Assembly (NCBI GenBank): GCA_965215995.1
Contig: OZ244128.1
Span: 3,224,001-3,288,000 of the forward strand
Source of the DNA: SZUA-309 sp965215995
GTDB lineage: Bacteria; Pseudomonadota; Gammaproteobacteria; Pseudomonadales; Azotimanducaceae
Reading direction: 5' to 3'
DNA: 64,000 nt
Shown here: one piece after another, positions 43,031-52,894 of the stretch
Numbering within the stretch: the stretch's first letter is position 1
Layout of the letters: every line of letters starts with the position of its first letter
Notes under the pieces: generated by a model
What the model saw: the letters and a program-made list of their open reading frames with translations, nothing else
Databases searched by the model: none
What the model was told of the DNA's origin: nothing
Program-made: the position numbers and the translations under genes

Positions 43031-44325
43031 ATCGACTGACTTTAGTAAAAACACTGGTTGCGATTGTTCTGCTGGGGAGTTCGCTGCCTGCGCTTGCACA
43101 GTATCAGGAGCTCGATGCCATCGTCGCCGTGGTGGAGGACGATGTGGTGCTGGCTTCTGAACTGGTCGAGCGGCTGGACATGGTCCGTGAGCAGTTCGCT
43201 GAGAACAATCAGCCTCTGCCGCCGAATGACATCCTGATGTCTCAGATCATGGAGCGTCTGATTCTGGAAAGCTTGCAGGTGCAGGAAGCCGAGCGCCGCG
43301 GCGTGGTGGTGGATGACGAGACTCTGACCCGGGCCGTAGGCAGCTTCGCCGCATCGAACAACATGACCATCGAGCAGTTCGCCCAGCGCCTCGAGCAGGA
43401 CGGTCGCAACTACCCGGAATTCCGCGAGCAGATTCGCCGGGAGATGCTCATGCAGCGACTGCAGCAGGCGGTGGTCAATCGTCGGATTTCCATTTCTGAA
43501 CAGGACATCGAAGACCTGCTGGATTCGCCCTACTATCAGGAGCTTCTATCCGATGAGTTCAGGGTCGGTCACATCCTGCTTGCGTTGGAACCGAATGCCA
43601 GCCAGGAGACGATCGAGGCAGCAGAAGCTGCCGCCATCGAGATCGTCAAGGAGCTCCGGGCCGGCGCCGACTTCGCGCAGATGGCCATCTCCCGTTCGGC
43701 GGGCTCCCGCGCGCTTGAAGGCGGTGACCTTGGCTGGCGCAAGGCGGCGGAGTTACCGACACTGTTTGCCGAGTACGTGGTGCAGATGGAGGTGGGCGAC
43801 GTTTCTCCGCCCATCGCCAGCGGTAGTGGGCTGCACATCGTCAAGCTGCTCGAACAGAGAGGCGCGGGGACGGAGAAAGAAGAACAGGCACTGTTGCGCC
43901 ACATTCTGGTCATGCCATCGGAGATTCGCACAGCGGAGCAGACAGAATCCCTGATCCGGGATCTGTACTCGCGGCTCAAGGCGGGTGAAGACTTTGCCGA
44001 GCTGGCAGTGGAGTACTCGGAGGATCCGGGCAGCGCGCTGGCTGGCGGCGATCTGGGTTGGACTTCAGGCACGGAATTCGTACCCGCCTTTCGCGCCGTT
44101 ATGGCTGCGACACCTACCGGCGGCATGAGCGAACCCTTCAGATCAGAATATGGCTGGCACATTCTGGAAGTGCTGGATCGGCGCGAGCAGGACATGAGCG
44201 AAGAGGCCCGCAAAGACATGGCGCTGCAGATCCTGCACGGCCGTCGCTTCGAGGAGGAGTTGGAGAAGTGGCTGAAGGAACTCAGGGATGAGGCCTTTGT
44301 GGACTTACGGCTGAGTCAGACCTGA
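43027..44325 (+). CDS. surA: Periplasmic chaperone and peptidyl-prolyl isomerase SurA
   Basis: 432 residues. The signal peptide (cleavage A-L-A-QY) is followed by the SurA N-terminal helical domain (LDAIVAVVEDDVVLASEL) and two parvulin domains (about 175-275: FRVGHILLAL...GGDLGWRKAAELP; about 288-390: LLRHILVMP...GGDLGWTSGTEFVP). It delivers outer-membrane proteins, LptD among them, to the BAM complex. It is coupled to lptD and followed by pdxA. Confidence 0.96.
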   Translation: MNRLTLVKTLVAIVLLGSSLPALAQYQELDAIVAVVEDDVVLASELVERLDMVREQFAENNQPLPPNDILMSQIMERLILESLQVQEAERRGVVVDDETLTRAVGSFAASNNMTIEQFAQRLEQDGRNYPEFREQIRREMLMQRLQQAVVNRRISISEQDIEDLLDSPYYQELLSDEFRVGHILLALEPNASQETIEAAEAAAIEIVKELRAGADFAQMAISRSAGSRALEGGDLGWRKAAELPTLFAEYVVQMEVGDVSPPIASGSGLHIVKLLEQRGAGTEKEEQALLRHILVMPSEIRTAEQTESLIRDLYSRLKAGEDFAELAVEYSEDPGSALAGGDLGWTSGTEFVPAFRAVMAATPTGGMSEPFRSEYGWHILEVLDRREQDMSEEARKDMALQILHGRRFEEELEKWLKELRDEAFVDLRLSQT

Positions 44326-44344
44326 GGTCTGAACGGTTGCTGAA

Positions 44345-45313
44345 ATGACGCCCCCCCACCGGCTGGCCATTACACCCGGGGAGCCGGCCGGCATCGGTCC
44401 CGAGCTTGTTGTCCGGTTGGCGCAGGAAGCGCGGGACGCACTGTGGGTGGTGGTTGCCGACGCGGATCTTCTCAGTCGCACCGCCAACCGGCTCGGGCTG
44501 GCCCTGGCAACCGATGACGCCCTCGACTCACCGAGCACGGCGCCCGGTGCGCTGACAGTTCTCGATCAACGTCTAGCGGTGGAAGAAGTGCCAGGCGAGC
44601 TGGACGTGCGTAACGCACCGTATGTCGTGGAAACTCTCACCCGTGCCGCAGACGGCTGTCTGGATGGGACCTTCAGCGGCATAGTCACGGGGCCGGTGCA
44701 GAAATCCATCATCGGTGAAGCCGGGATACCGTTCTCCGGGCATACCGAGTTCTTTTGCGAGCGTGCCGGGGCTCACGAGGTAGTCATGCTGCTGGTCGCG
44801 GGTGGATTGCGGGTCGCTCTGGCCACAACCCATCTGCCGTTGAGGGATGTGGCCGACGCCATCAGCCAATCCCTGCTGGAGCGGAAACTGGGCATTTTGC
44901 TGGATGGGCTCGAACGGCAATTCCACATTCCTTCGCCGAGAGTGCTCGTCGCCGGTCTGAACCCGCACGCGGGCGAAGGCGGGCATCTCGGTAGAGAAGA
45001 GATAGAAGTGATCGAACCGGTATGCAGCCGCTTCGCATCGCGTGGGGTAGTTGGCCCGTTGCCTGCCGATACGCTGTTTACGGCGGCCTACCTGGAGCAG
45101 GCAGACGCGGTGCTGGCCATGTATCACGATCAGGGCCTGCCCGTGCTCAAGTCGCAGGGCTTTGGAGAGGCGGTAAACGTCACGCTCGGCCTTCCCTTTG
45201 TGCGCACCTCGGTGGATCACGGCACCGCCCTCGATCTGGCTGGAACTGGCCGCGCGGACCCCGGCAGCTTTCGTGCAGCGCTCAAACTGGCGACCGGGCT
45301 CCTGGATACATGA
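44345..45313 (+). CDS. pdxA: 4-hydroxythreonine-4-phosphate dehydrogenase
   Basis: 322 residues, fourth step of DXP-dependent vitamin B6 synthesis. ITPGEPAGIGPELV, TGPVQKSIIGEAG, FSGHTEFF (metal His), GLNPHAGEGGHLGREE, A-M-Y-H-D-Q-G-L-P-V-L-K and RTSVDHGTALDLAG are all present. It shares an ATGA overlap with rsmA, the arrangement shared with E. coli and Pseudomonas. Confidence 0.97.
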   Translation: MTPPHRLAITPGEPAGIGPELVVRLAQEARDALWVVVADADLLSRTANRLGLALATDDALDSPSTAPGALTVLDQRLAVEEVPGELDVRNAPYVVETLTRAADGCLDGTFSGIVTGPVQKSIIGEAGIPFSGHTEFFCERAGAHEVVMLLVAGGLRVALATTHLPLRDVADAISQSLLERKLGILLDGLERQFHIPSPRVLVAGLNPHAGEGGHLGREEIEVIEPVCSRFASRGVVGPLPADTLFTAAYLEQADAVLAMYHDQGLPVLKSQGFGEAVNVTLGLPFVRTSVDHGTALDLAGTGRADPGSFRAALKLATGLLDT

Positions 45314-46080
45314 GCAGGGCACCGCGAGCACGGAAGCGGTTCGGCCAGCACTATTTAGTCGATGAGGGTGTGCTGCAGCGGATTGCAGATGCTGTGCGTC
45401 TGCAGCCGGACGATCGGCTGCTCGAGATCGGGCCGGGCCCGGGTGCGCTCACCAGCTATCTGTATGGAGAGGCAGCGCGCTACGTGGCCGTCGAGCTGGA
45501 CCGCGACCTGATCGCTCCACTCAAGGCCAGTTTTCCTGACCTGGAGCTGATCAGCGCAGACATCCTCCGAGTGGACCTCGAGGAAATCCTGGACCCACCT
45601 GGCTGGCGCCTGGTGGGTAACCTGCCCTACAACATCTCATCCCCTCTGCTGCTCAAGTTGTTTCAGCACCTGCCGCGCATACGGGACATGCATTTCATGT
45701 TTCAACGGGAACTGGGTGCGCGTATCGGTGCCTCGCCCGGCAGCAAGAGTTGGGGGCGACTTGGTGCGCTCACGCAGTATTATTGTGAAGTGGAGTCGCT
45801 GTTCGATGTGCCGCCTGATGCCTTCGCACCGCCGCCAAAGGTTCATTCTCAGGTTGTCAGGCTGGTGCCCAGGAAAGAGCTGGCCCCTGTGGATCCGGTG
45901 CGGTTCAATCAGGTGCTGCAGCGTGCTTTCTCTTCCCGTCGCAAGCGGATCGCGAATGGACTCAAAGATCTGAACGTCGACTGGCAGCGGGCAGCTGTGG
46001 ACACGGATGCCCGTCCGGATGTGCTGAGCGTCGAAGATTTTCTGCGTCTGGCCAACGCGTTAGTAGATAGTGATGAGTAA
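45310..46080 (+). CDS. rsmA: 16S rRNA dimethyladenosine transferase
   Basis: 256 residues from ATG 45310, which overlaps the pdxA stop; longer frames upstream lie inside pdxA. The N-terminal RKRFGQHYLVDE, motif I LEIGPGPGALTSYL, AVELDRDLI and catalytic NLPYNISSPLLLKL identify KsgA/RsmA, which dimethylates A1518 and A1519. The 3' end overlaps the apaG start. Confidence 0.97.
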   Translation: MSRAPRARKRFGQHYLVDEGVLQRIADAVRLQPDDRLLEIGPGPGALTSYLYGEAARYVAVELDRDLIAPLKASFPDLELISADILRVDLEEILDPPGWRLVGNLPYNISSPLLLKLFQHLPRIRDMHFMFQRELGARIGASPGSKSWGRLGALTQYYCEVESLFDVPPDAFAPPPKVHSQVVRLVPRKELAPVDPVRFNQVLQRAFSSRRKRIANGLKDLNVDWQRAAVDTDARPDVLSVEDFLRLANALVDSDE

Positions 46081-46474
46081 TACAAGCGGCAGCAGTAGAA
46101 CCAGTGATGGTGAGATCGAGATTCAGGTGGAAGTACGCTACATCGAGCGTGAATCCGAACCTGAAGGCGGTCGTTTCGTGTTCGCGTACACGATTACCAT
46201 CACCAATGGCGGTGCGGAACCGGCACAGCTCATGAACCGCTACTGGCGGATCACCGACGCCGACGGGAAGGTCGAAGAGGTGGAAGGGCCTGGCGTGGTG
46301 GGCAAGCAGCCACGAATTCCACCGACCCAGTCGTTCCGCTACACGAGTGCAGCCATAATCACCACACCGGTCGGCAGCATGGAAGGCCACTACGAGTTTC
46401 AGCGGGACACCGGCGAGACTTTTCTTGCGCCCATCCCTGCGTTTTCCCTTTCTCAGCCGAACGTGGTGCACTGA
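46073..46474 (+). CDS. apaG: ApaG (Co2+/Mg2+ efflux-associated) protein
   Basis: 133 residues; ATG 46073 or the adjacent GTG 46070. The immunoglobulin-like ApaG fold is recognisable from FAYTITITNGGAEPAQLMNRYWRITD and the GPGVVGKQPRIPP loop. The biochemical role is not settled. It overlaps rsmA and is followed by apaH five bases later, the conserved rsmA-apaG-apaH trio. Confidence 0.95.
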   Translation: MSNTSGSSRTSDGEIEIQVEVRYIERESEPEGGRFVFAYTITITNGGAEPAQLMNRYWRITDADGKVEEVEGPGVVGKQPRIPPTQSFRYTSAAIITTPVGSMEGHYEFQRDTGETFLAPIPAFSLSQPNVVH

Positions 46475-46478
46475 GTTT

Positions 46479-47300
46479 ATGAGCACCTACGCCTTCGGTG
46501 ATATTCAGGGATGCTACGAGGAGTTCTCCCGCCTGCTCGATCAGATCGACTTTCGCACCGACCGGGATCGCCTCTGGTTGCTGGGTGATCTGATCAATCG
46601 CGGCCCGGATAACTTAAGCGTTGTGAAACGGGTGATGAGCATGGGGGATGCGGCCACCGTAGTGCTGGGCAACCACGACCTTCACTTTCTGGCTGTCCAC
46701 AGGGGCGGCCATACGCCGAACAGAAACGACACCTTTACCGACCTTCTGGACTCACCGAAAGCTGATGAGATCTCCGATTGGTATCGGCACCAGCGTTTTT
46801 TCTACCGCGACAAGTCGCTGGGTTACGTAATGGCGCATGCTGGTGTTCCGCACCTGTGGAAGATGAAGCAGGCAGGGGCGCTGGCAAGTGAGGTTGAAGA
46901 AGTCGTTCGTGGCGCCGGTTGTGAGCGCTACTTCAAGGAGATGTACGGGAACGAGCCGGAGGTCTGGCGCGAAGAGCTGGAGGGGATGTCGCGCTGGCGT
47001 ATCATAACAAACTATTTCACGCGCATGCGATTGGTGGATGCGAAAGGCGTGATGGACTTTTCTCACAAAGGTGCGTTGGAAGACGCGCCGAAGGGTCTTT
47101 CTCCCTGGTTTGCCTTCGAGCGACCGCAACCAGTGCGTCAGAAGATACTGTTCGGTCACTGGGCGGCGCTGGAAGGATGCACGGGAGACGAGCGGTTCAT
47201 CGGTCTGGACACCGGTTGCGTCTGGGGCAGACGACTTACCGCATTGCGCCTCGAGGATGGCGAGTTTTTTCAGACGGAGTCCGTCAAACAGACGGCCTGA
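46479..47300 (+). CDS. apaH: Symmetrical diadenosine tetraphosphatase
   Basis: 273 residues from ATG 46479. Metallophosphatase motifs are clear: YAFGDIQGCYEEF, LWLLGDLINRGPDNL, VLGNHDLHFLAV, VMAHAGVPHLW, and the C-terminal FGHWAALEG and LDTGCVWG. It cleaves Ap4A to two ADP and in other bacteria removes Np4 caps from RNA. It ends the lptD-to-apaH run. Confidence 0.96.
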   Translation: MSTYAFGDIQGCYEEFSRLLDQIDFRTDRDRLWLLGDLINRGPDNLSVVKRVMSMGDAATVVLGNHDLHFLAVHRGGHTPNRNDTFTDLLDSPKADEISDWYRHQRFFYRDKSLGYVMAHAGVPHLWKMKQAGALASEVEEVVRGAGCERYFKEMYGNEPEVWREELEGMSRWRIITNYFTRMRLVDAKGVMDFSHKGALEDAPKGLSPWFAFERPQPVRQKILFGHWAALEGCTGDERFIGLDTGCVWGRRLTALRLEDGEFFQTESVKQTA

Positions 47301-47565
47301 TTGGCCATTCGGACAAGCTAATACACGATTCTCTGACAAGTATCCGGATGGTGCGATTTCCGGGACGATTTTCAATTGTCAGACAAAACGCTGCGAAAAC
47401 CGCTTATACGCCAGGAACGACCGTCTGGCTGTTTCAGCTTTGCTGTATCCATTGAAACTGTGATCCTGTCTGCGGATCGAATGTAGAAGACTCCGAAAAC
47501 CGATGAGACGTCTTCGGGTCTTTTAGAAAGTCGGTACAACCGGAAGCAGCAAAGGAGAGCTTGCC
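47301..47565 (+). other. Gene-free interval upstream of prkA, with a possible terminator
   Basis: 265 bp. A stem AAGACTCCGAA/TTCGGGTCTT (47487-47497 and 47513-47522, one bulge) followed by TTAG could terminate the apaH transcript or act in the prkA leader. AAAGGAG (47551 area) is the prkA ribosome site. I see no convincing sigma54 or sigmaS element and no small gene. Confidence 0.35.
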
Positions 47566-49488
47566 ATGGGTGTATTTGAGCACTACCAGGAACGATTCGA
47601 CGCAGCTTTGGAAGAAGAGCTGTCCCTCCAGGAATACCTCGAGCTCTGTAAGTCAGACTCAAGCGTCTACGCCACCGCTGCGGAGCGATTGCTCCTGGCG
47701 ATCGGCGAGCCCGAGTTCGTGGATACGTCGAAAGACCCGCGCCTTTCGCGCATTTTTTCAAACAAAGTCATCAAGCGGTATCCCGCCTTCGGTGAGTTCT
47801 ACGGCATGGAAGAAGCCATCGAGCAGATCGTGTCCTTCTTCCGACATGCCGCGCAGGGACTCGAGGAGCGTAAGCAGATTCTCTATCTGCTCGGTCCGGT
47901 CGGTGGCGGCAAGAGCTCGCTGGCGGAGAAACTGAAGGCGCTCATGCAGCGCATGCCCTTCTATGCCATCGCCGGCTCGCCATTGAACGAGTCACCGTTG
48001 GGTCTCTTTGATCCATCGGAAGACGCGGCCATCCTCTCGGAGGAATATGGCATTCCATCGCGTTATCTGCGCGGTGTGATGTCGCCCTGGGCAGCGAAGC
48101 GTCTGAAAGAATTCGGCGGCGACATCACCCAATTCAAGGTAGTGAAGAAGTACCCGTCTCTGCTCAATCAGATTGCAGTTGCGAAGACCGAGCCTGGCGA
48201 TGAGAACAATCAGGACATCTCTGCCCTGGTCGGCAAGGTGGATATCCGAAAGCTGGAAGATTTCGAACAGAACGATCCGGATGCCTACAGTTTTTCCGGC
48301 GGCTTGTGCAAAGCGAATCAGGGGTTGCTCGAGTTCGTGGAGATGTTCAAAGCGCCTATCAAGGTTCTGCATCCTCTATTGACGGCCACCCAGGAAGGCA
48401 ATTACAACGGCACGGAAGCCATCGGTGCGGTACCTTTCGACGGTATCGTGCTCGCCCACTCCAATGAGTCCGAGTGGCAGACCTTCCGCAACAACAAGAA
48501 CAACGAAGCCTTCATCGACCGGGTCTACATCGTCAAAGTGCCCTACTGTTTGAGGGTTACCGAAGAGGTGAAGATCTACGAGAAGCTGATTGCGGACAGC
48601 TCGCTGCACAGCGCGCCCTGTGCGCCGGATACGCTCCGGATGCTGGCTCAGTACTCCGTGCTGTCGCGGATGAAGGAGCCGGAAAACTCAAACGTCTTCT
48701 CGAAGATGCGCGTCTATGACGGGGAGAACCTGAAAGACACGGATCCCAAGGCAAAAAGCATCCAGGAATACCGGGACTCTGCCGGTGTGGATGAAGGTAT
48801 GAGTGGCCAGTCCACACGCTTCGCCTTCAAGATCCTTTCCAAGGTCTTCAACTTCGATCCCACCGAGGTTGCTGCAAACCCCGTGCACCTTATGTATGTG
48901 CTGGAGCAGCAGATCGAGCAGGAACAGTACGACCAGGACACCCGGGACAAGCTGCTCCGTTTCATCAAGGAGTACCTGGCGCCGAAGTACGTGGAGTTCA
49001 TCGGTAAGGAGATTCAGACCGCCTATCTCGAGTCCTACTCGGAGTACGGCCAGAACATCTTTGACCGGTACGTCACCTACGCGGATTTCTGGATCCAGGA
49101 TCAGGAGTACCGCGATCCGGAAACCGGCGACATCCTCGATCGCAGCGCCCTGAACGAAGAGCTCGAGAAGATCGAGAAGCCGGCGGGAATCTCCAATCCC
49201 AAGGACTTCCGGAACGAGATCGTAAACTTCGTTCTGCGAGCCCGTGCCAATCACAACGGCAGCAACCCTTCCTGGCTCAGCTACGAGAAGCTGCGCACGG
49301 TGATCGAGAAAAAGATGTTCTCGAATACCGAGGATCTGCTCCCGGTGATCTCCTTCAACGCCAAGTCCTCCAGCGAAGAGCAACGCAAGCACGACGATTT
49401 CGTGGCGCGGATGGTGGAAAGGGGCTACACCGAGAAGCAGGTGCGGCTGCTTGCTGAATGGTATCTCAGGGTCAGAAAGTCGCAGTAG
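47566..49488 (+). CDS. prkA: PrkA-type serine protein kinase / AAA protein (YeaG)
   Basis: 640 residues, the normal length. The PrkA AAA domain has Walker A GPVGGGKS (residues 110-117), and the C-terminal PrkA domain follows from about 390 (LEQQIEQEQYDQDTRDKLL). Homologues respond to starvation, stationary phase and sporulation. It is followed by yeaH (56 bp) and spoVR, the conserved three-gene stress operon. Confidence 0.95.
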   Translation: MGVFEHYQERFDAALEEELSLQEYLELCKSDSSVYATAAERLLLAIGEPEFVDTSKDPRLSRIFSNKVIKRYPAFGEFYGMEEAIEQIVSFFRHAAQGLEERKQILYLLGPVGGGKSSLAEKLKALMQRMPFYAIAGSPLNESPLGLFDPSEDAAILSEEYGIPSRYLRGVMSPWAAKRLKEFGGDITQFKVVKKYPSLLNQIAVAKTEPGDENNQDISALVGKVDIRKLEDFEQNDPDAYSFSGGLCKANQGLLEFVEMFKAPIKVLHPLLTATQEGNYNGTEAIGAVPFDGIVLAHSNESEWQTFRNNKNNEAFIDRVYIVKVPYCLRVTEEVKIYEKLIADSSLHSAPCAPDTLRMLAQYSVLSRMKEPENSNVFSKMRVYDGENLKDTDPKAKSIQEYRDSAGVDEGMSGQSTRFAFKILSKVFNFDPTEVAANPVHLMYVLEQQIEQEQYDQDTRDKLLRFIKEYLAPKYVEFIGKEIQTAYLESYSEYGQNIFDRYVTYADFWIQDQEYRDPETGDILDRSALNEELEKIEKPAGISNPKDFRNEIVNFVLRARANHNGSNPSWLSYEKLRTVIEKKMFSNTEDLLPVISFNAKSSSEEQRKHDDFVARMVERGYTEKQVRLLAEWYLRVRKSQ

Positions 49489-49544
49489 TCAGGCAATGAC
49501 CGGTGGCGAGGCCGCCGGTCAGCCTGCTCAGGGGAGCGAGAATC

Positions 49545-50810
49545 ATGTCGTACATCGTCGACAGAAGGCTCAACGCAAAGAACAAGAGCACGGTTAATCG
49601 TCAGCGTTTCCTGGAGCGCTACAAGAAGCACATCCGTAAGGCGGTCTCCGATGCGGTGGATGCCCGCAGCATCACCGACATGGAACGTGGCGAAGAAGTC
49701 ACCATCCCGGCGGATGATGTTTCAGAACCCATCTTTCACCATGGCCAGGGTGGCAGCCGCAGCATCGTTCATCCGGGAAACAAGGAGTTCGTTCAGGGTG
49801 ACCGCATCGCCAGACCGGAAGGTGGTGCAGGCGGCGGTGGTGCAGGCGATGCGTCAGACAGCGGCGAAGGCGAAGACGATTTCGTCTTCCAGCTCAGCCA
49901 GGATGAGTTTCTGGAGTTCCTGTTTGATGACCTGGCTTTGCCGAATCTCAGCAAGCGGGCTCTCAAAGGCGATGCAAGCTTCAAATATGAGCACGCCGGT
50001 TTTACGACCGATGGCGTTCCGGCCAAGCTCTCCGTGCTCCGCTCTTTGAAGGCGGCCAAGGCGAGGCGAATCGCCCTGTCCGGCGAGTCGAAACGTCTGC
50101 TGAAGGCGGCTGAGGCCGAATTCGAGAAAGCCCAGGAGCAGGGTGACGAGGTGGGAAAGCGTCGGCTTGCGCTGGAGATCGAGCAACTCGAGCGGCGGAT
50201 AAACCGGGTGCCCTTTCTGGACACCAATGACCTCCGTTACAACCTGCATGTGAAGCGCCCGGTGCCCACATCCCAGGCAGTGATGTTCTGCCTGATGGAC
50301 GTATCCGGCTCGATGGATCAGCAGATCAAGGACATGGCCAAGCGCTTCTATCTGCTGCTGTACATGTTTCTCAAGCGGCATTACGAACGTACGGAGATCG
50401 TCTTCATCCGCCACCACACGGTTGCCAAGGAAGTGGATGAGCAGGAGTTCTTCTACTCGCGAGAGACAGGCGGCACGGTCGTGTCGAGCGCGCTCAAGCT
50501 GATGAGTGAGGTGATTGAAAGTCGCTACTCGCCGAATGAGTGGAACATCTACGGTGCTCAGGCCTCCGATGGAGATAACTGGAACGACGACTCGCCGATC
50601 TGCCGCAAACTGCTCGAGGAGCAGCTGCTGCCGCTGGTTCAGTACTTCGCCTACGTCGAGATCACCAAACGAAATCACCAGGCCCTCTGGCGTGAGTACG
50701 AGCATGTGGCGGCTCAGTTTCCCGAGACTTTTGCCCAGCGTCAGATCATGGAAGTGAGCGACATCTTCCCGGTCTTCCACGACCTCTTTCAGAAGCGGGA
50801 GGCAGCATGA
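49545..50810 (+). CDS. yeaH: DUF444 protein YeaH (von Willebrand-like)
   Basis: 421 residues from ATG 49545, preceded by GGGAGCG. A basic N-terminus (RRLNAKNKSTVNRQRFLERY), a Gly-rich loop, and a C-terminal vWA-like domain with the MIDAS-like D-V-S-G-S-M in FCLMDVSGSMDQQIKD. It is the usual partner of PrkA and SpoVR. The stop overlaps the spoVR start by four bases. Confidence 0.94.
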   Translation: MSYIVDRRLNAKNKSTVNRQRFLERYKKHIRKAVSDAVDARSITDMERGEEVTIPADDVSEPIFHHGQGGSRSIVHPGNKEFVQGDRIARPEGGAGGGGAGDASDSGEGEDDFVFQLSQDEFLEFLFDDLALPNLSKRALKGDASFKYEHAGFTTDGVPAKLSVLRSLKAAKARRIALSGESKRLLKAAEAEFEKAQEQGDEVGKRRLALEIEQLERRINRVPFLDTNDLRYNLHVKRPVPTSQAVMFCLMDVSGSMDQQIKDMAKRFYLLLYMFLKRHYERTEIVFIRHHTVAKEVDEQEFFYSRETGGTVVSSALKLMSEVIESRYSPNEWNIYGAQASDGDNWNDDSPICRKLLEEQLLPLVQYFAYVEITKRNHQALWREYEHVAAQFPETFAQRQIMEVSDIFPVFHDLFQKREAA

Positions 50811-52321
50811 GCACCAAACCGTTATCCGAAGGCAGCGCCTGGTCGTTTGAGCTGATAGAAGCTTACGACCGGGAAATCGGCCGGATCGCTGAAGAGCATG
50901 GCCTGGATACCTACCCGAATCAGATCGAGATCATCCGCTCGGACCAGATGATGGATGCCTATGCCTCCATCGGGATGCCGCTTGGTTACAGTCACTGGTC
51001 GTTTGGCAAGCAGTTCGTGGAAGTGCAGCGCAACTATCAGAGCGGTGCCATGGGTCTCGCCTATGAGATCGTGATCAACTCGAATCCCTGCATCAGCTAT
51101 CTGATGGAGGAGAACAGCATGACCATGCAGGCGCTGGTGATCGCGCACGCCTGCTACGGTCACAACTCGTTTTTCAAAGGCAACTACCTGTTCCGAACCT
51201 GGACAGATGCCAGCGCCATCATCGACTACCTGCTGTTCGCCAGAAATTACGTTGCAAGCTGTGAGGAGCGCTACGGTATCGATGAGGTCGAGAAGGTGCT
51301 GGATTCATGCCATGCGCTGATGAACTACGGTGTCGATCGCTACAAGCGCCCCTATCCGATTTCAGCGGAAGAGGAGAAACGTCGCCAGGCGGAGCGGGCG
51401 GAATACGTGCAACGGAATCTGAACGACCTCTGGCGTACGCTGCCGAAAGCTCAGTCCGTGGATACCTGCGAGGAGATCAGCTTTCCGGAAGAACCGGAGG
51501 AGAACCTGCTCTACTTCGTGGAGAAACACGCACCGCTGCTCGAGCCGTGGCAGCGGGAAATCGTCCGCATCGTTCGTAAGATCGCCCAGTACTTCTACCC
51601 ACAGCGACAGACCCAGGTCATGAACGAAGGCTGGGCGTCGTTCTGGCACTACACCCTGCTCAACAAGCTCTATGACGAGGGACTGGTGACTGACGGGTTC
51701 ATGATGGAGTTTCTGACGTCGCACACCTCTGTGCTGTTTCAGCCAGGCTTCGACCATCCCGGCTACAGCGGCCTAAATCCCTACGCGCTCGGTTTTGCCA
51801 TCTACTCGGATCTGAAGCGTATGTGTGAGCAGCCCACTGACGAGGACAGGGAGTGGTTCCCGGACATCGCGGGTGCCAACTGGCTGGAAGTGCTTCCAGC
51901 CGCCATGCGCGACTTCAAGGACGAGTCTTTCATCCAGCAGTTCATGTCACCTAAGGTGATGCGTGACTTCCGGCTGTTCGGCATCCTCGACGACGATGAG
52001 GACTCGGAAATCGAAGTGCGCGCCATTCACGATCACGGCGGCTACCGGCGTGTTCGCGAACTTCTGGCGAGCCAGTACAACCTGGGTGATCAAACTCCGA
52101 ACATTCAGGTCGTCAAGGTGGATGTGAAAGGCGATCGCAGCCTGACCCTCACGCACACTCAGCACCAGCGACGGCCTTTGGGTACGACGACGGACGACGT
52201 GTTGAAACACCTGCATCGGCTCTGGGGCTTCCCGGTGGTGTTGGAGTCGACCTGGAACGACGAGGTGGTGAGCACGCATCGCTGCCCGGCGGAACCTACC
52301 GCCGAGCAGGATGCGGCGTGA
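50807..52321 (+). CDS. SpoVR-family protein (YcgB)
   Basis: 504 residues. The SpoVR signature is complete: W-S-F-G-K-Q-F, ACYGHNSFFKGNYLF, MNEGWASFWHYTLLN, and NPYALGFAIYSDLKR. The H-N-S-F-F-K and N-E-G-W-A-S-F-W-H segments suggest a metal site. The role is unknown; it is produced with PrkA and YeaH in stress and stationary phase, and overlaps yeaH here. Confidence 0.95.
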   Translation: MSTKPLSEGSAWSFELIEAYDREIGRIAEEHGLDTYPNQIEIIRSDQMMDAYASIGMPLGYSHWSFGKQFVEVQRNYQSGAMGLAYEIVINSNPCISYLMEENSMTMQALVIAHACYGHNSFFKGNYLFRTWTDASAIIDYLLFARNYVASCEERYGIDEVEKVLDSCHALMNYGVDRYKRPYPISAEEEKRRQAERAEYVQRNLNDLWRTLPKAQSVDTCEEISFPEEPEENLLYFVEKHAPLLEPWQREIVRIVRKIAQYFYPQRQTQVMNEGWASFWHYTLLNKLYDEGLVTDGFMMEFLTSHTSVLFQPGFDHPGYSGLNPYALGFAIYSDLKRMCEQPTDEDREWFPDIAGANWLEVLPAAMRDFKDESFIQQFMSPKVMRDFRLFGILDDDEDSEIEVRAIHDHGGYRRVRELLASQYNLGDQTPNIQVVKVDVKGDRSLTLTHTQHQRRPLGTTTDDVLKHLHRLWGFPVVLESTWNDEVVSTHRCPAEPTAEQDAA

Positions 52322-52327
52322 GGCGGC

Positions 52328-52894
52328 CTACTCGTTGAAAGTCTGGATCTGGAACTCCGGCATACCGTAGTACCAGTAGAACGCACCATCCTGGCAGCAC
52401 GGTGTGCTGTAGCCTCCAGGGCCGCCACTTGGCAGGGCGGACGCTTCAGGTGGCGGCGGTGGTGGTGCCGGCGTGCTCGGTGCGGAGACCGTTCCATCAC
52501 CAACGGAGAGAGGATTCGAGGTCTCCAATACCTCGTAGACGATCATCTTCCCGTACTGGTCCTGGACTGTGATCTTCGTGAACTCGCTCGATATCTGGAC
52601 AGGAATCGTGATGCCGGCGAACGACACGCTTGCGCCTGTATCTGCGATCACGTCTTCCAGCAGTACCAGGGCCCACTGATCTTGACGGTTCCAGACATAG
52701 GTACTCGTGGAGTAAGTGGTAAAAATGCTGAAGTCGTCACTCAATGGTGCAATCAGGCTGTTGAACGCATAGTTTCCGAAGTCACTTGGATGTTCTCGAA
52801 CGTCTCGGCAGTCGGCGCAGATCAGTAGCTGGTGGCCGGCCATTGCTGGCAGTGTAAAGATCAGCAAGCCGATCGAGAGTGCTAACTTACGCAT
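52328..52894 (-). CDS. Uncharacterised exported protein with proline-rich segment
   Basis: 188 residues. A clear signal peptide (RKLALSIGLLIFTLPAMA-GH) is followed by a C-A-D-C pair (LLICADCRD), a beta-rich middle, and a Pro run (APPPPPPEA) leading to a tail with vicinal Cys (TPCCQDGAFYWYYG). I do not recognise the family. Its start overlaps the end of the next exported protein gene, so the two are co-transcribed. It is convergent with spoVR by 6 bp. Confidence 0.65.
   Translation of the reverse strand: MRKLALSIGLLIFTLPAMAGHQLLICADCRDVREHPSDFGNYAFNSLIAPLSDDFSIFTTYSTSTYVWNRQDQWALVLLEDVIADTGASVSFAGITIPVQISSEFTKITVQDQYGKMIVYEVLETSNPLSVGDGTVSAPSTPAPPPPPPEASALPSGGPGGYSTPCCQDGAFYWYYGMPEFQIQTFNE

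Noticed and set aside
47400..47460. Possible sigma54 promoter before prkA (CTGGCTGTTTCAGCTTTGCT)
   Set aside because: The GG and GC elements are 15 bases apart where 12 are needed.
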